The notes beneath the pieces were generated by a model that had not been told where the DNA came from, did no database searches, and saw only the letters and a list, made by a program, of their open reading frames with translations. Both the position numbers and the translations under genes were made by a program. Shown here piece after piece: positions 36,392 to 44,982 of a DNA stretch of 64,000 nucleotides; the stretch's first letter is position 1, and each line of letters opens with the position of its first letter. This DNA comes from a virus: positions 1 through 64,000 of IMG/VR virus record IMGVR_UViG_3300028392_000029; one strand, given 5' to 3'.

Positions 36392-39300
36392 TTATTTTCC
36401 AAGGCCTTTGACTCCACCAGTGTTCTCTAAGCGCAATGGAATGTAAATAAATTCTACTGCCTTAACTGGTTCGATCGCTATATCTAGATATAGCTCGTTG
36501 CGATCAATTCTAGCTGGTGTATTGTTTGAAGTATCGCATACTACGATAAAGTCATACAACGCACGTTGACCTACTAATTCTAACATTAATGCTTCTGCTG
36601 CCTGTTTGATTTCATTACGTGTAATAGTATCATTCGGCTCAAACACATATGGCTTAGCTAGTTGTGCTAGTTGTCTACGTAGATACACTACCAAACGTGC
36701 CACGTTGATACGATCTAACGAACTTGCTACAAGTTGACGTGTTTTCTGTCCGTAGCATACTAGTCCTGTGCCACCAATGTATGTTAATGGATTAACATGG
36801 ATGCTGGCTAAGGTATCACGCTGGCCGATGTTTAATGCTGTTGCATTGAATTCACCAGTCATTGGATCAACATAACCTACTGAACTGGCATTGGTAATTC
36901 CACCGCGACGTACACCAGCTGGTGCAAACCATGGATAACTAACGTTGTCACTTAGGGCGATTGTACGCAACATGATATGGCTTGGTGGAACAACAATGTT
37001 ATTACCAATCAAGTCAACTGTGTAACCCCATGGATAGTACACACCCAAATACGCATTGGTTGTAATCAATCCTTGATCACCGTCTTGCACAGCTGAGCTA
37101 ACATTGTTACCCCAGTTGCTCAATGTAGTAGCATCTGGTGTTAAACGTGCAGGTGTATCACCTACAATAAATGCTGTTTCACCGCGATCAGTATTCAATC
37201 CAACTAGTAAAGACAGCATTTCTGGGTAACCAGGGCATGCCATTAAGTTGAATATTCTGCTGTCTGTATCACGGATCTGTTGGTTCTCTTGGATAGTTGC
37301 ACCGAGAGCTTGTAGTACAACTTGACGTTGTGCTTTGCGACCAAATGTACCAGCACCATTAACTTGGTTAGCGGCATCAGTTAACCAACGATGTGGATAG
37401 TATGTATTCATCAAACCGTTGCTTTGGCGTATGTTACGTCCAGTAGTGTCAATATAGTTCTTTGCAAATTTCAATACATTATTACCTGAACGACGTAGAT
37501 TCCATAGTAACATACCTTTTGGATATAGTGCAGGATCTGGTGCATCTGGGTCTAAGAAATTGCTCGATAGCAAACTAGCAATGCTAGAAGCAGTTGCGCT
37601 AGTACCGCCAATGCTCCAACGTGCATCGTGGAATAACACACCGTTTTCTGTAGTTTGGTCAGTATTGTCTAACAGCACCCATTTCTTGGTCAAGTAGTTA
37701 AACTTGTAGATCATTGGATAGTTTTCAGTATCGCTAGGATCAATCCATAGATCACCGTTGGCTAATGGTGTGCCATCGCTTTGTACTGTTGGTTGTGTGG
37801 CTGTTACTAACGGGCCTGCTGGGTCAGTAGCTGTGCTCACAGCACCTAATGTTTGATTGTAATTTAGATAGCCTTTCCATCCTGTGCCGTCATTGACCAT
37901 AATGTCAATGTCGTCAAGGTAGCTGTTAAACCACAATGTACCATCTAGTGGTATTGTTGTTGGCGGTGTGTCACTTGCCACAGCAAATGCACTACCGTTA
38001 ACTGTTGGGGTCCACAAGCTGGCAACATAATTCTTAGCTGTACCTGCTGGATTTGTATAGAAGTTAGAAGTAACACCTACGCTAAACAACTTGCTTACTG
38101 GGTCAGCTGTTACGTCTACTAGTCGAATGTCTCCGCCTTTAGTATGAGTAATAGTTAATTGGCCAGCGGCAGTAGTTGATGCAACAATATTAGCAAACGG
38201 ATTGCTGTTGGCGTCAACTGCATTGTTAATTGCACTAGCAATTAAAGCAAGATCGCTTGCGGCACTAGTAGCAGTAAATGTTATAGTGATAGCAGTACCT
38301 AAAGTTCCGCTTCCGACTAAACTTTCTTGCAAAGTAAAAGAGTTACTGCCTGCGGTAAATGTACCAGTACTTACTGGTACTGATGTAATGCTGGTAGGGC
38401 CAACGCCACTACGACCGTAGATTTTAAAGTTTGCATTAGTAGGACTGCCTTCATCATCGTTGTATTTTACATAAGTTGCACCAATCGCTAGATTTAATCC
38501 ACCGCCTGTTGCATCTAATCCTGCTAGGGCACTTTGGCCGTTAGCATACAATTTAACTTTTTGCTGAATCCATGAGCTTGTTGCTGAGTTATACTTCTTG
38601 ATAAACCAGTCAGCACCATTATTAACTGCGGTAGTCTTGATCCAAATTGAACCAGTTGGGCGACCGTTAACTACAGCAACATCGTCAGTGGCACGCCATA
38701 GCGGCACTGAATAGTGTGGAGAAGCTGTAACTGCCGGAGCCTTATATGTTCCAGATACGAGTCCAACTTTAGCAACTGTTGTTCCAGAAATAACAACGTC
38801 AACACCGGTTGAATATAAGTTTAGATAACCGTTGATTACTGCGGCTTTAACACCAGTTACGTTACTACCAACTGCTGTAACAAAAGTAGCTAATGATGTT
38901 GCGCCTGTAACAGCATAACCATTAATAGTCATTGTATCGCCAACTAACAGTGTTGGGCTTGCTGTAGTACCAGTAGCTGTAGGCCAGCTAGCGGCCCATG
39001 CAGATGAACCAACTGCTACCCAAGTTCCTGCGGCTGTATCTGTTTGATATTTTTTCATCCACAGCTTGTGCAATGTAGTTGTAGAAACTATTGCATAAGC
39101 ACCAATAGATCCATAACTGGCTATTGGAGCTCCAGTCACACTAACAACTTTAGTGCTGTCAGTAATTACTGTAAGACTGCCGTCGGCTTGTTGATCTGAA
39201 AATGTTTGCCCGTCTGTGACTGTAGCAGGTGCTGAGTTCCATTCAAATACACCGAACATTGAATCTGCTGTATCAAACCAGAATGTTCCATCTTCTGGAT

Positions 39301-39688
39301 CACCTACTGGAGCTGATGTTTTGCCTTCTAGTTGTGCCACATCCAAATCTGCACGTACTACATAAGCACGATTGCTCACACCTAAGAAACTGTAGGCAGC
39401 TTCTAGGCCGTATTCATTCTGTTCTCCAGCATGAATTGGGTTATTGTTTGCATCAGTATAAAATTTCGGAACACCAAAGGTGCTCGATAAATCCATCTGA
39501 CTTGTTAGTAAATAAACTTTACCAGCATTTGCTTTTAATGTGCCCGGGGCAATACCTGTGTTTGCACCGTTCATTTTGCTTTCAGCTGATGCAACGATTA
39601 TTAGTGGTACGGTACCTGGGGCTGCGGGTGTATAGAATGATTCATCTATAACTGTTACGCTTACGCCTGGTGAACTTAGTTGAGCCAT
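36392..39688 (-). CDS. 18: tail sheath protein (gp18), enlarged
   Basis: 1098 residues from ATG 39688 (MAQLSSPGVSVTVIDESFYT; RBS TTGGAG). N-terminal sheath core (about 1-125), a large insertion of beta-rich, Ser/Thr/Gly/Ala-rich domains (about 130-700), then the conserved C-terminal sheath domain: RWLTDAANQVNGAG, YGQKTRQLVASSLDRINVAR and YLRRQLAQLAKPYVFEPND. T4 gp18 has 659 residues, so the exposed insertion is much bigger here. It contracts to drive the tube through the envelope. Late promoter at 39722-39729. Confidence 0.93.
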   Translation of the reverse strand: MAQLSSPGVSVTVIDESFYTPAAPGTVPLIIVASAESKMNGANTGIAPGTLKANAGKVYLLTSQMDLSSTFGVPKFYTDANNNPIHAGEQNEYGLEAAYSFLGVSNRAYVVRADLDVAQLEGKTSAPVGDPEDGTFWFDTADSMFGVFEWNSAPATVTDGQTFSDQQADGSLTVITDSTKVVSVTGAPIASYGSIGAYAIVSTTTLHKLWMKKYQTDTAAGTWVAVGSSAWAASWPTATGTTASPTLLVGDTMTINGYAVTGATSLATFVTAVGSNVTGVKAAVINGYLNLYSTGVDVVISGTTVAKVGLVSGTYKAPAVTASPHYSVPLWRATDDVAVVNGRPTGSIWIKTTAVNNGADWFIKKYNSATSSWIQQKVKLYANGQSALAGLDATGGGLNLAIGATYVKYNDDEGSPTNANFKIYGRSGVGPTSITSVPVSTGTFTAGSNSFTLQESLVGSGTLGTAITITFTATSAASDLALIASAINNAVDANSNPFANIVASTTAAGQLTITHTKGGDIRLVDVTADPVSKLFSVGVTSNFYTNPAGTAKNYVASLWTPTVNGSAFAVASDTPPTTIPLDGTLWFNSYLDDIDIMVNDGTGWKGYLNYNQTLGAVSTATDPAGPLVTATQPTVQSDGTPLANGDLWIDPSDTENYPMIYKFNYLTKKWVLLDNTDQTTENGVLFHDARWSIGGTSATASSIASLLSSNFLDPDAPDPALYPKGMLLWNLRRSGNNVLKFAKNYIDTTGRNIRQSNGLMNTYYPHRWLTDAANQVNGAGTFGRKAQRQVVLQALGATIQENQQIRDTDSRIFNLMACPGYPEMLSLLVGLNTDRGETAFIVGDTPARLTPDATTLSNWGNNVSSAVQDGDQGLITTNAYLGVYYPWGYTVDLIGNNIVVPPSHIMLRTIALSDNVSYPWFAPAGVRRGGITNASSVGYVDPMTGEFNATALNIGQRDTLASIHVNPLTYIGGTGLVCYGQKTRQLVASSLDRINVARLVVYLRRQLAQLAKPYVFEPNDTITRNEIKQAAEALMLELVGQRALYDFIVVCDTSNNTPARIDRNELYLDIAIEPVKAVEFIYIPLRLENTGGVKGLGK

Positions 39689-39721
39689 ATTTTTATCTCC
39701 AATGAGTACATGTTCTTGTAT

Positions 39722-39729
39722 GTATTTAG
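39722..39729 (-). promoter_or_regulatory. late promoter for tail sheath
   Basis: CTAAATAC on the minus strand, 33 nt before ATG 39688, which has its own RBS. Continues as ATAC, like the element at 52208-52214 (TAAATACATAC shared). Confidence 0.6.
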
Positions 39730-39782
39730 TGGTTTTGGATAATTTGTGGCTATAATAGCCTATCAAAAAGGTTCTAAAAAGG

Positions 39783-39790
39783 CTTAAATA
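39783..39790 (+). promoter_or_regulatory. late promoter 4 nt before ATG 39795
   Basis: CTTAAATA on the plus strand, then TAAT and ATG; no Shine-Dalgarno. Confidence 0.45.
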
Positions 39791-39794
39791 TAAT

Positions 39795-40121
39795 ATGAGA
39801 CCTTTATGTTCTTGCGGAAGAGCACCTGTTGCTATAAACTACTATAAAAATAAAAAAGCATTCTATCGAAGCCAGTGCGGGTCGTGTAGCCGCGGTGTAA
39901 AACTACCAAGGTGGTACTCTAGCGGATATCGTCCTAAATCCGCTTGCGATAAATGTGGATTTAAATCGCCTCACACTGAAGTATTCTCAGTGTTTCATGT
40001 AGACGGTGATTTAAATAATTGTAGACTGACTAATTTAAAAACAGTGTGTTCTAACTGTGCTCGTGTTCTACATAAGGAAGGGATTCGCTGGCGGCAAGGG
40101 GATCTTGTACCAGACCTTTAA
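39795..40121 (+). CDS. zinc-ribbon/HNH-like phage protein
   Basis: 108 residues with three Cys pairs: CSCGRAPVAINYYKN (about 5-7), CGSCSRG (about 28-31) and CDKCGFK (about 51-54), plus a fourth pair in VCSNCARV. The stretch FHVDGDLNNCRLTNLKTVCS looks like the HNH finger (H-x-D/N...N-L), so it may be a small nuclease or a zinc-binding accessory protein. The pattern CGR-APVAINY...W-Y-SGYR is common in T4-like cyanophages. Its 3' end overlaps the convergent kinase gene by 71 bp. Confidence 0.8.
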   Translation: MRPLCSCGRAPVAINYYKNKKAFYRSQCGSCSRGVKLPRWYSSGYRPKSACDKCGFKSPHTEVFSVFHVDGDLNNCRLTNLKTVCSNCARVLHKEGIRWRQGDLVPDL

Positions 40122-40731
40122 CCTGTGCAAACAAGTCGTCAATAGTAGTATTATTGTCCATGATTGCATCAAACTTTGTGCCGACCCAAGCGGTTTCGCT
40201 TGCATGGATGCCTAGCTTTTTGATACGTTCTTTAGCTATGGCATAGTTCATACAGCGATCGCCGGCATTCATATCTGCGGCATCTTGATACCAATCAGGT
40301 TCAGGCCCGCGGACAACACGAACTACAATGCCGCCTGCATCTTTAATTGATTTAATTTCATTAGGAAACCGGCAGTCACTAATAACAATGTCGTCTGTGC
40401 TATTACGTAGTTTATTTTCTAAGCTGGCGATCCAAATGTCATCGTGGAATGCCTTGCGACATACCTCTGTACCCCAATATTGCAGGACCCAGCGTGGAGT
40501 AAGATTAGGCATGTTCAAGCGTTCTGCCCACCACGGATCTACTTGTTCGCGCCATGCACGAGCCTGTGTAGTGCGACCCTCTAGCATGGTTCGATCCCAA
40601 CCGAACACGTGAGCCACCGCATCTTTAAGGGAATTTGCAAAACTTTCTCGACGAAATCCGTGAAAGTTAACGAGATAATCAGCAATAGTATCTTTGCCTG
40701 AACCAATAAAACCGCACACACCAATAATCAT
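40051..40731 (-). CDS. 1: deoxynucleoside monophosphate kinase (gp1-like)
   Basis: 226 residues. P-loop GFIGSGKDT 7-15, a substrate region RWVLQYWGTEVCRKAFHDDI (about residues 80-99), and VISDCRFPNEIKSIK with the Walker-B-like SDCRFPNE. It phosphorylates dNMPs to dNDPs to feed DNA synthesis. T4 gp1 has 241 residues. Here the gene sits among tail genes. Its last 23 codons overlap the convergent zinc-ribbon gene, so the C-terminal tail (SESLPYVEHEHS) is probably a lineage-specific extension. Confidence 0.88.
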   Translation of the reverse strand: MIIGVCGFIGSGKDTIADYLVNFHGFRRESFANSLKDAVAHVFGWDRTMLEGRTTQARAWREQVDPWWAERLNMPNLTPRWVLQYWGTEVCRKAFHDDIWIASLENKLRNSTDDIVISDCRFPNEIKSIKDAGGIVVRVVRGPEPDWYQDAADMNAGDRCMNYAIAKERIKKLGIHASETAWVGTKFDAIMDNNTTIDDLFAQVKGLVQDPLAASESLPYVEHEHS

Positions 40732-40788
40732 AGAGCCCCCTAAGTTAGCTCTAGTATATAACAGTTTTATTACAAGGTCAAATTATTT

Positions 40789-41577
40789 TTAACCGATTAC
40801 AAAATAATAGCCTGTACCGCCGGCTGTTAAATCGATAATTTCTTTATCAAGTGCCGCCATTTCTTCTTTAGCTTCAGAAATTAGAGCTGTACCGTTTAGT
40901 GTAATTGGTGATCCCGGGCCGGCGATCGACCCAAATTTAGAGCGTGCTTGCCCTAGAATTTGTTTGCATACTGCAAGTGAATAATTTCTTAACCACTGTT
41001 TAGCATAGGTATCTTGTAGTAGTACCCAATCTGGGCGATAATTATAACTCTGTATCAATATTTGCTCGCCTTGGGCAAACGGTCGCTGTAGCACATTTAA
41101 AATGTGAGTGGTAGGTTTCCAACTAAATTCTATATAGCTACCAAACATTTTACCTACTAGTTTTTGATACCCAGCAAACATGTCGTAGGTTGCTAGGCCA
41201 CCCATCATACTGCCTGACATCATGTAGGTGTTTGTGTAGGCTAAGTTAAACGGCTCAAATAACGTGCCGCCTGCACCCATACCAGTTCTTGAGCCAATAG
41301 CTCTACGAAACACTTGACGCACTGTGATAATTTCATCAGGTAATCTGTATTCATTTTGGTCCTGTATAAGTTCTAAAAAGCTGTAACTTTCTTCCACAGC
41401 ATTGCTACTACGCTGACGATAATGCGTAAGAGCTCGATCTAGTGCTAGTTCGTAGTGCGCAGGATCTAACTCAATATCAACCATGCCGTCGCCTAGCATT
41501 AGTTTAATAAACTCGAATACTTTATTACGCTCTATAGTAGAGTTGCTTTGGGTAGTTGATGGTAGGGAATCTGACAT
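40789..41577 (-). CDS. neck protein (gp13-like)
   Basis: 262 residues. N-terminal helical part (FEFIKLMLGDGMVDIELDPA, HYELALDRALTHYRQRSS), then a Gly/Met-rich loop and IEFSWKPTTHILNVLQRPFA, NYRPDWVLLQDTYAKQWLRN and LGQARSKFGSIAGPGSP. I recall this as the neck/adaptor protein of T4-like aquatic phages that joins head and tail; the T4 name gp13 is tentative. RBS AGGAG and a divergent late promoter precede it. Confidence 0.65.
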   Translation of the reverse strand: MSDSLPSTTQSNSTIERNKVFEFIKLMLGDGMVDIELDPAHYELALDRALTHYRQRSSNAVEESYSFLELIQDQNEYRLPDEIITVRQVFRRAIGSRTGMGAGGTLFEPFNLAYTNTYMMSGSMMGGLATYDMFAGYQKLVGKMFGSYIEFSWKPTTHILNVLQRPFAQGEQILIQSYNYRPDWVLLQDTYAKQWLRNYSLAVCKQILGQARSKFGSIAGPGSPITLNGTALISEAKEEMAALDKEIIDLTAGGTGYYFVIG

Positions 41578-41592
41578 TTTTTGTTCTCCTAG

Positions 41593-41601
41593 TATATTTA
41601 G
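41593..41601 (-). promoter_or_regulatory. late promoter, minus half of a divergent pair
   Basis: CTAAATATA on the minus strand, 15 nt before ATG 41577, with RBS AGGAG in between. Back-to-back with the plus-strand element at 41607-41614, five bases apart. Confidence 0.6.
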
Positions 41602-41606
41602 CTATC

Positions 41607-41614
41607 GATAAATA
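41607..41614 (+). promoter_or_regulatory. late promoter, plus half of a divergent pair
   Basis: GATAAATA on the plus strand, then TGTTACT and ATG 41622; no Shine-Dalgarno. Confidence 0.55.
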
Positions 41615-41621
41615 TGTTACT

Positions 41622-43055
41622 ATGCCAAGACTATCTCTCTATAAACCAGAAAAAGGTAACGACTATAAATTTATAGATCGTACAGCTTCAGAAATGTTCC
41701 AGGCTGGCGGAACAGATGTATATTTGCACAAATATCTAGGGCCTACGATTAAAACTTCGGGCACTGCGGATCAGCCGGTTTATGGCGCACTAAGTCCTAC
41801 TAATATACAAGACCTATTATTTTTAGAAAATCGTGATAGAAAATACGATACAGAGATTTATCGATTACGCGGTATGTATAATGTTGCAAATATTGACTTC
41901 AATCTAAGCCAATTTGGGTTATTCATTGATAATGATACCATATATATGACTGTACATATTAACGATATCATCAATACTATTGGTAGAAAACCAATAAGTG
42001 GGGACGTTTTTGAACTGCCGCATTTGCGTGATGACTTTGCTCTTAATGATTTTGATATAAGTCTGCCTCGATACTATGTTATTGAAGATGTGGGCCGGGC
42101 TAGTGAAGGATTCTCAGTAACTTGGTTTCCACATTTATATAGATTAAAATGTAAAAAAGTAGTAGACAGTCAACAGTTTGCTGATATACTAAGCAAGCCG
42201 GCTCTTGATGCCAATGGCGATCCGATGGCAAACACTAGTTTGCGAGATTTAATTAGTACACATAATAAAGAATTGCAAATTAATGATAGTGTTGTTGCGC
42301 AAGCAGAAGCCGATGCTCCTAAAAGTGGATACGAATCTAGACAATTTTGGACCATGGCTGTTGATCCTCAAGGTAAGCCAGTTATACAGACTGCCGACGA
42401 AACAACAATCGATGCCAGTACTAGTAGTATTCTTGCAAGTGATGTTAACGGAGTTCCTGTTAGAGCTGGCTATAGCGGATATCTACTAGGAGACGGTTAT
42501 CCTGTCAACGGGCACGAATTTGGTCACGGTATACAATTTCCAAGTGCTCCGGCACAAAATGATTTTTTCCTGCGTACAGATTTTATGCCAAACAGATTAT
42601 TCCGATTTGATAACTCAAAGTGGCTCATGGTTGAAGATGCTGTTAGAATGAATATGACTAACAATGATACCAGAAGCACATTAAAAACTGGATTCATTAA
42701 TAATACATATTATACCTACAATGAAGAAGTTGGATCTGATATTATAACACTTGCTAGTGGAGATACTGTTATCAATACTGAAATTAATTATATTACTTCA
42801 TCGTATATTGTACTAAAACAAGCGCCGACATTAATTGCATACACTGTTGCTGATTATCCAAGTATGATTAGTTCGTATAATTATACAAGCCCGATAGGTG
42901 TAATGTCAGCCAAGGTTAGAATAACATTACCTGTGGTAAATGGTGTGCAACAAACTGTTCCAGTCGGCGGTGTATGGACTATTAGTTTGTACAACTATAG
43001 GGAATCACAACGACAGAGTTTATCAGAGGCTCTTAAACCAAAGGCGGATTTCTAA
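41622..43055 (+). CDS. neck/tail-completion structural protein (gp14-like)
   Basis: 477 residues from ATG 41622 (MPRLSLYKPEKGNDYKFIDR; the longer frame begins in the promoter region). The blocks GGTDVYLHKYLGP, NIQDLLFLENRDRKYD and NIDFNLSQFGLFIDNDTIYM are typical of a virion protein of T4-like aquatic phages that I associate with gp14 of the neck. Beta-rich; C-terminal part binds neighbours. Stop and next ATG overlap by one base, so it is co-translated with the sheath-stabiliser gene. Confidence 0.65.
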   Translation: MPRLSLYKPEKGNDYKFIDRTASEMFQAGGTDVYLHKYLGPTIKTSGTADQPVYGALSPTNIQDLLFLENRDRKYDTEIYRLRGMYNVANIDFNLSQFGLFIDNDTIYMTVHINDIINTIGRKPISGDVFELPHLRDDFALNDFDISLPRYYVIEDVGRASEGFSVTWFPHLYRLKCKKVVDSQQFADILSKPALDANGDPMANTSLRDLISTHNKELQINDSVVAQAEADAPKSGYESRQFWTMAVDPQGKPVIQTADETTIDASTSSILASDVNGVPVRAGYSGYLLGDGYPVNGHEFGHGIQFPSAPAQNDFFLRTDFMPNRLFRFDNSKWLMVEDAVRMNMTNNDTRSTLKTGFINNTYYTYNEEVGSDIITLASGDTVINTEINYITSSYIVLKQAPTLIAYTVADYPSMISSYNYTSPIGVMSAKVRITLPVVNGVQQTVPVGGVWTISLYNYRESQRQSLSEALKPKADF

Positions 43056-44551
43056 TGCAGTTTTTCTATGACGGTCAAATAAGACGATATATTACTCAAG
43101 TTGTACGAGTATTCAGTAACTTTGTAGTTAGATACGGCGACGGAACTTTGGTTAGAATCCCTGTAATGTATGGTGATGCTGATCGACAAGTAGCTAGTAT
43201 CATTCGAAATAACAGTGAAAATAAAATTAATAGTGTTCCACGAATTTCAGTATATGTTACTGCACTGGCATTAGATAGAGAAAGATTAAGTGACAGTACA
43301 TATATTGGAAAAGTGAATGTTAGAGAAAGAGGTATCGACCCAACCACTGGCGAGTATAATCAAACCTCGGGAAGGAATTACACAGTTGAACGGATAATGC
43401 CTACTCCGTTTAAGTTGACCTTAAAGGTTGATATTTGGAGTTCTAATACCGAACAGAAGTTACAAATTTTAGAACAAGTTCTTGTACTGTTCAATCCCAG
43501 CTTAGAGCTACAGACCACTGATAATTTTATAGACTGGACTAGTCTAACTGTTTTAAATCTAAATGACATCGCTTGGTCTAGCAGAACAGTACCAGTCGGC
43601 GTTGATACTCCTATAGAAATTGGTACACTTACGTTAGAAACTCCTATCTGGATCAGTCCGCCTGCTAAGGTCAAACACTTAGGTGTTATTACAAAAATTA
43701 TTACTAGTATGTACGCCGGAGCATCTACAAGTGACACCGGGTATATCGATGGACTAGGTGCTGATCTTGCAGATCCCACAACGACTATGTCGGATAATCT
43801 GCTTACTAGAGATGCAACCACTGTTACTGATTATCGAATACAGGTATACAACAGTAAAGCCTATCTAATGACCCATTCAGAAAGTTCAAGTCCTCGGGAG
43901 CCTACATTAGATATCCCAATAAGATTAGGCCCTCCGATCAATTGGGTTGATATTTTTAATCTATATCCGGGGCAGTATACTGCTGGTGCCAGCACACTAT
44001 ATTTGATGCAACCTAACGGCACTGAAGTCAAAGGTACAATTGCAGTAGATCCATTAGATAATTCCATACTTCAGGTTAACTGGAACACAGACACCCTGGT
44101 CAGCAATACCGGTATTGATAGTAGTGGTTATTTAGATTCAGATGTAGCATACAACGCCGCAGGTAGTTACAGGGCAAGAAGTCCTGGTACTATCGATGCT
44201 ATTATAAATCCTCTAACTTTTAATCCAAAAAGACCTACAGGCACTGAAGAAAATGATCAAGCAGTAGCTGCCGGTATGCGATTTTTAATTATAGAAGATA
44301 TCGGCGATCCCCAGTCAATTACAGATGGCAACTATGCTAGTGCATGGGGACCATTAGTGGCTAAAACTAATGACATAGTTGAATACACTGGCACTGCATG
44401 GCATGTTATATTTCACAGTGCTCAAGAAACTACTACTATGATCTGGCAAACGAATATATACACAGGAGTTCAATACCTATGGAACGGAGTTCAATGGGTT
44501 AAGAGCTTTGAAGGTGACTATAAGCCAGGATCATGGAGAATCGAACTATAA
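43055..44551 (+). CDS. tail sheath stabiliser/tail completion protein (gp15/gp3-like)
   Basis: 498 residues. MQFFYDGQIRRYITQVVRVF, IPVMYGDADRQVASIIRNNS, and VERIMPTPFKLTLKVDIWSS followed by EQVLVLFNPSLELQTTDN are conserved blocks of the protein capping the tail in T4-like phages (gp15-type). T4 gp15 has 272 residues; the extra C-terminal half (SWRIEL end) contains an unrelated Gly/Thr-rich domain, as is common in marine relatives. Overlaps the Nudix gene by 19 nt. Confidence 0.72.
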   Translation: MQFFYDGQIRRYITQVVRVFSNFVVRYGDGTLVRIPVMYGDADRQVASIIRNNSENKINSVPRISVYVTALALDRERLSDSTYIGKVNVRERGIDPTTGEYNQTSGRNYTVERIMPTPFKLTLKVDIWSSNTEQKLQILEQVLVLFNPSLELQTTDNFIDWTSLTVLNLNDIAWSSRTVPVGVDTPIEIGTLTLETPIWISPPAKVKHLGVITKIITSMYAGASTSDTGYIDGLGADLADPTTTMSDNLLTRDATTVTDYRIQVYNSKAYLMTHSESSSPREPTLDIPIRLGPPINWVDIFNLYPGQYTAGASTLYLMQPNGTEVKGTIAVDPLDNSILQVNWNTDTLVSNTGIDSSGYLDSDVAYNAAGSYRARSPGTIDAIINPLTFNPKRPTGTEENDQAVAAGMRFLIIEDIGDPQSITDGNYASAWGPLVAKTNDIVEYTGTAWHVIFHSAQETTTMIWQTNIYTGVQYLWNGVQWVKSFEGDYKPGSWRIEL

Positions 44552-44982
44552 AAGAACAGATTGTATGTAGCGGAGCATTGCTATACGCTAAATCAACACG
44601 ACGTTTTTTATTGTTACAGAAAGCACATGGTAAACACGCTGGCACATGGGGCTTAGTAGGTGGTACTACTATCAGCGGTGAAACTCCTTGGCAGGGATTA
44701 CAGCGTGAAATCACTGAAGAAATAGGAGCCATACCTCCTATTATAAAAACAATCCCATTAGAAACATTTGTCAGCAACGACAACGTGTTTAACTTTCACA
44801 CATATCTCTGTGTGATTGAAGATGAATTTATTCCTGTACTAAGCGACGAGCATAGTGCGTGGGCATGGGCTGTAATAGACCATGCACCAAAACCCTTGCA
44901 CCAAGGCCTGAGGAATAGTTTTTCAAACAAGACCATTCGTACCAAGCTACAAACGGTCTTTGATTTGATCGCTTTGATTTAA
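44533..44982 (+). CDS. Nudix hydrolase
   Basis: 149 residues. Complete Nudix box, G44-x5-E50-x7-R58-E-I-T-E-E-I-G65, in GGTTISGETPWQGLQREI then TEEIGA, so the metal-binding glutamates are all present. N-terminal strands VCSGALLYAKSTRRFLLLQK also fit. It would hydrolyse nucleoside diphosphate derivatives such as oxidised dNTPs, NADH-like compounds or capped RNA; substrate cannot be told from sequence. RBS CCAGGA within the upstream gene. Convergent with the giant fibre gene (4-nt overlap). Confidence 0.92.
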   Translation: MENRTIKEQIVCSGALLYAKSTRRFLLLQKAHGKHAGTWGLVGGTTISGETPWQGLQREITEEIGAIPPIIKTIPLETFVSNDNVFNFHTYLCVIEDEFIPVLSDEHSAWAWAVIDHAPKPLHQGLRNSFSNKTIRTKLQTVFDLIALI

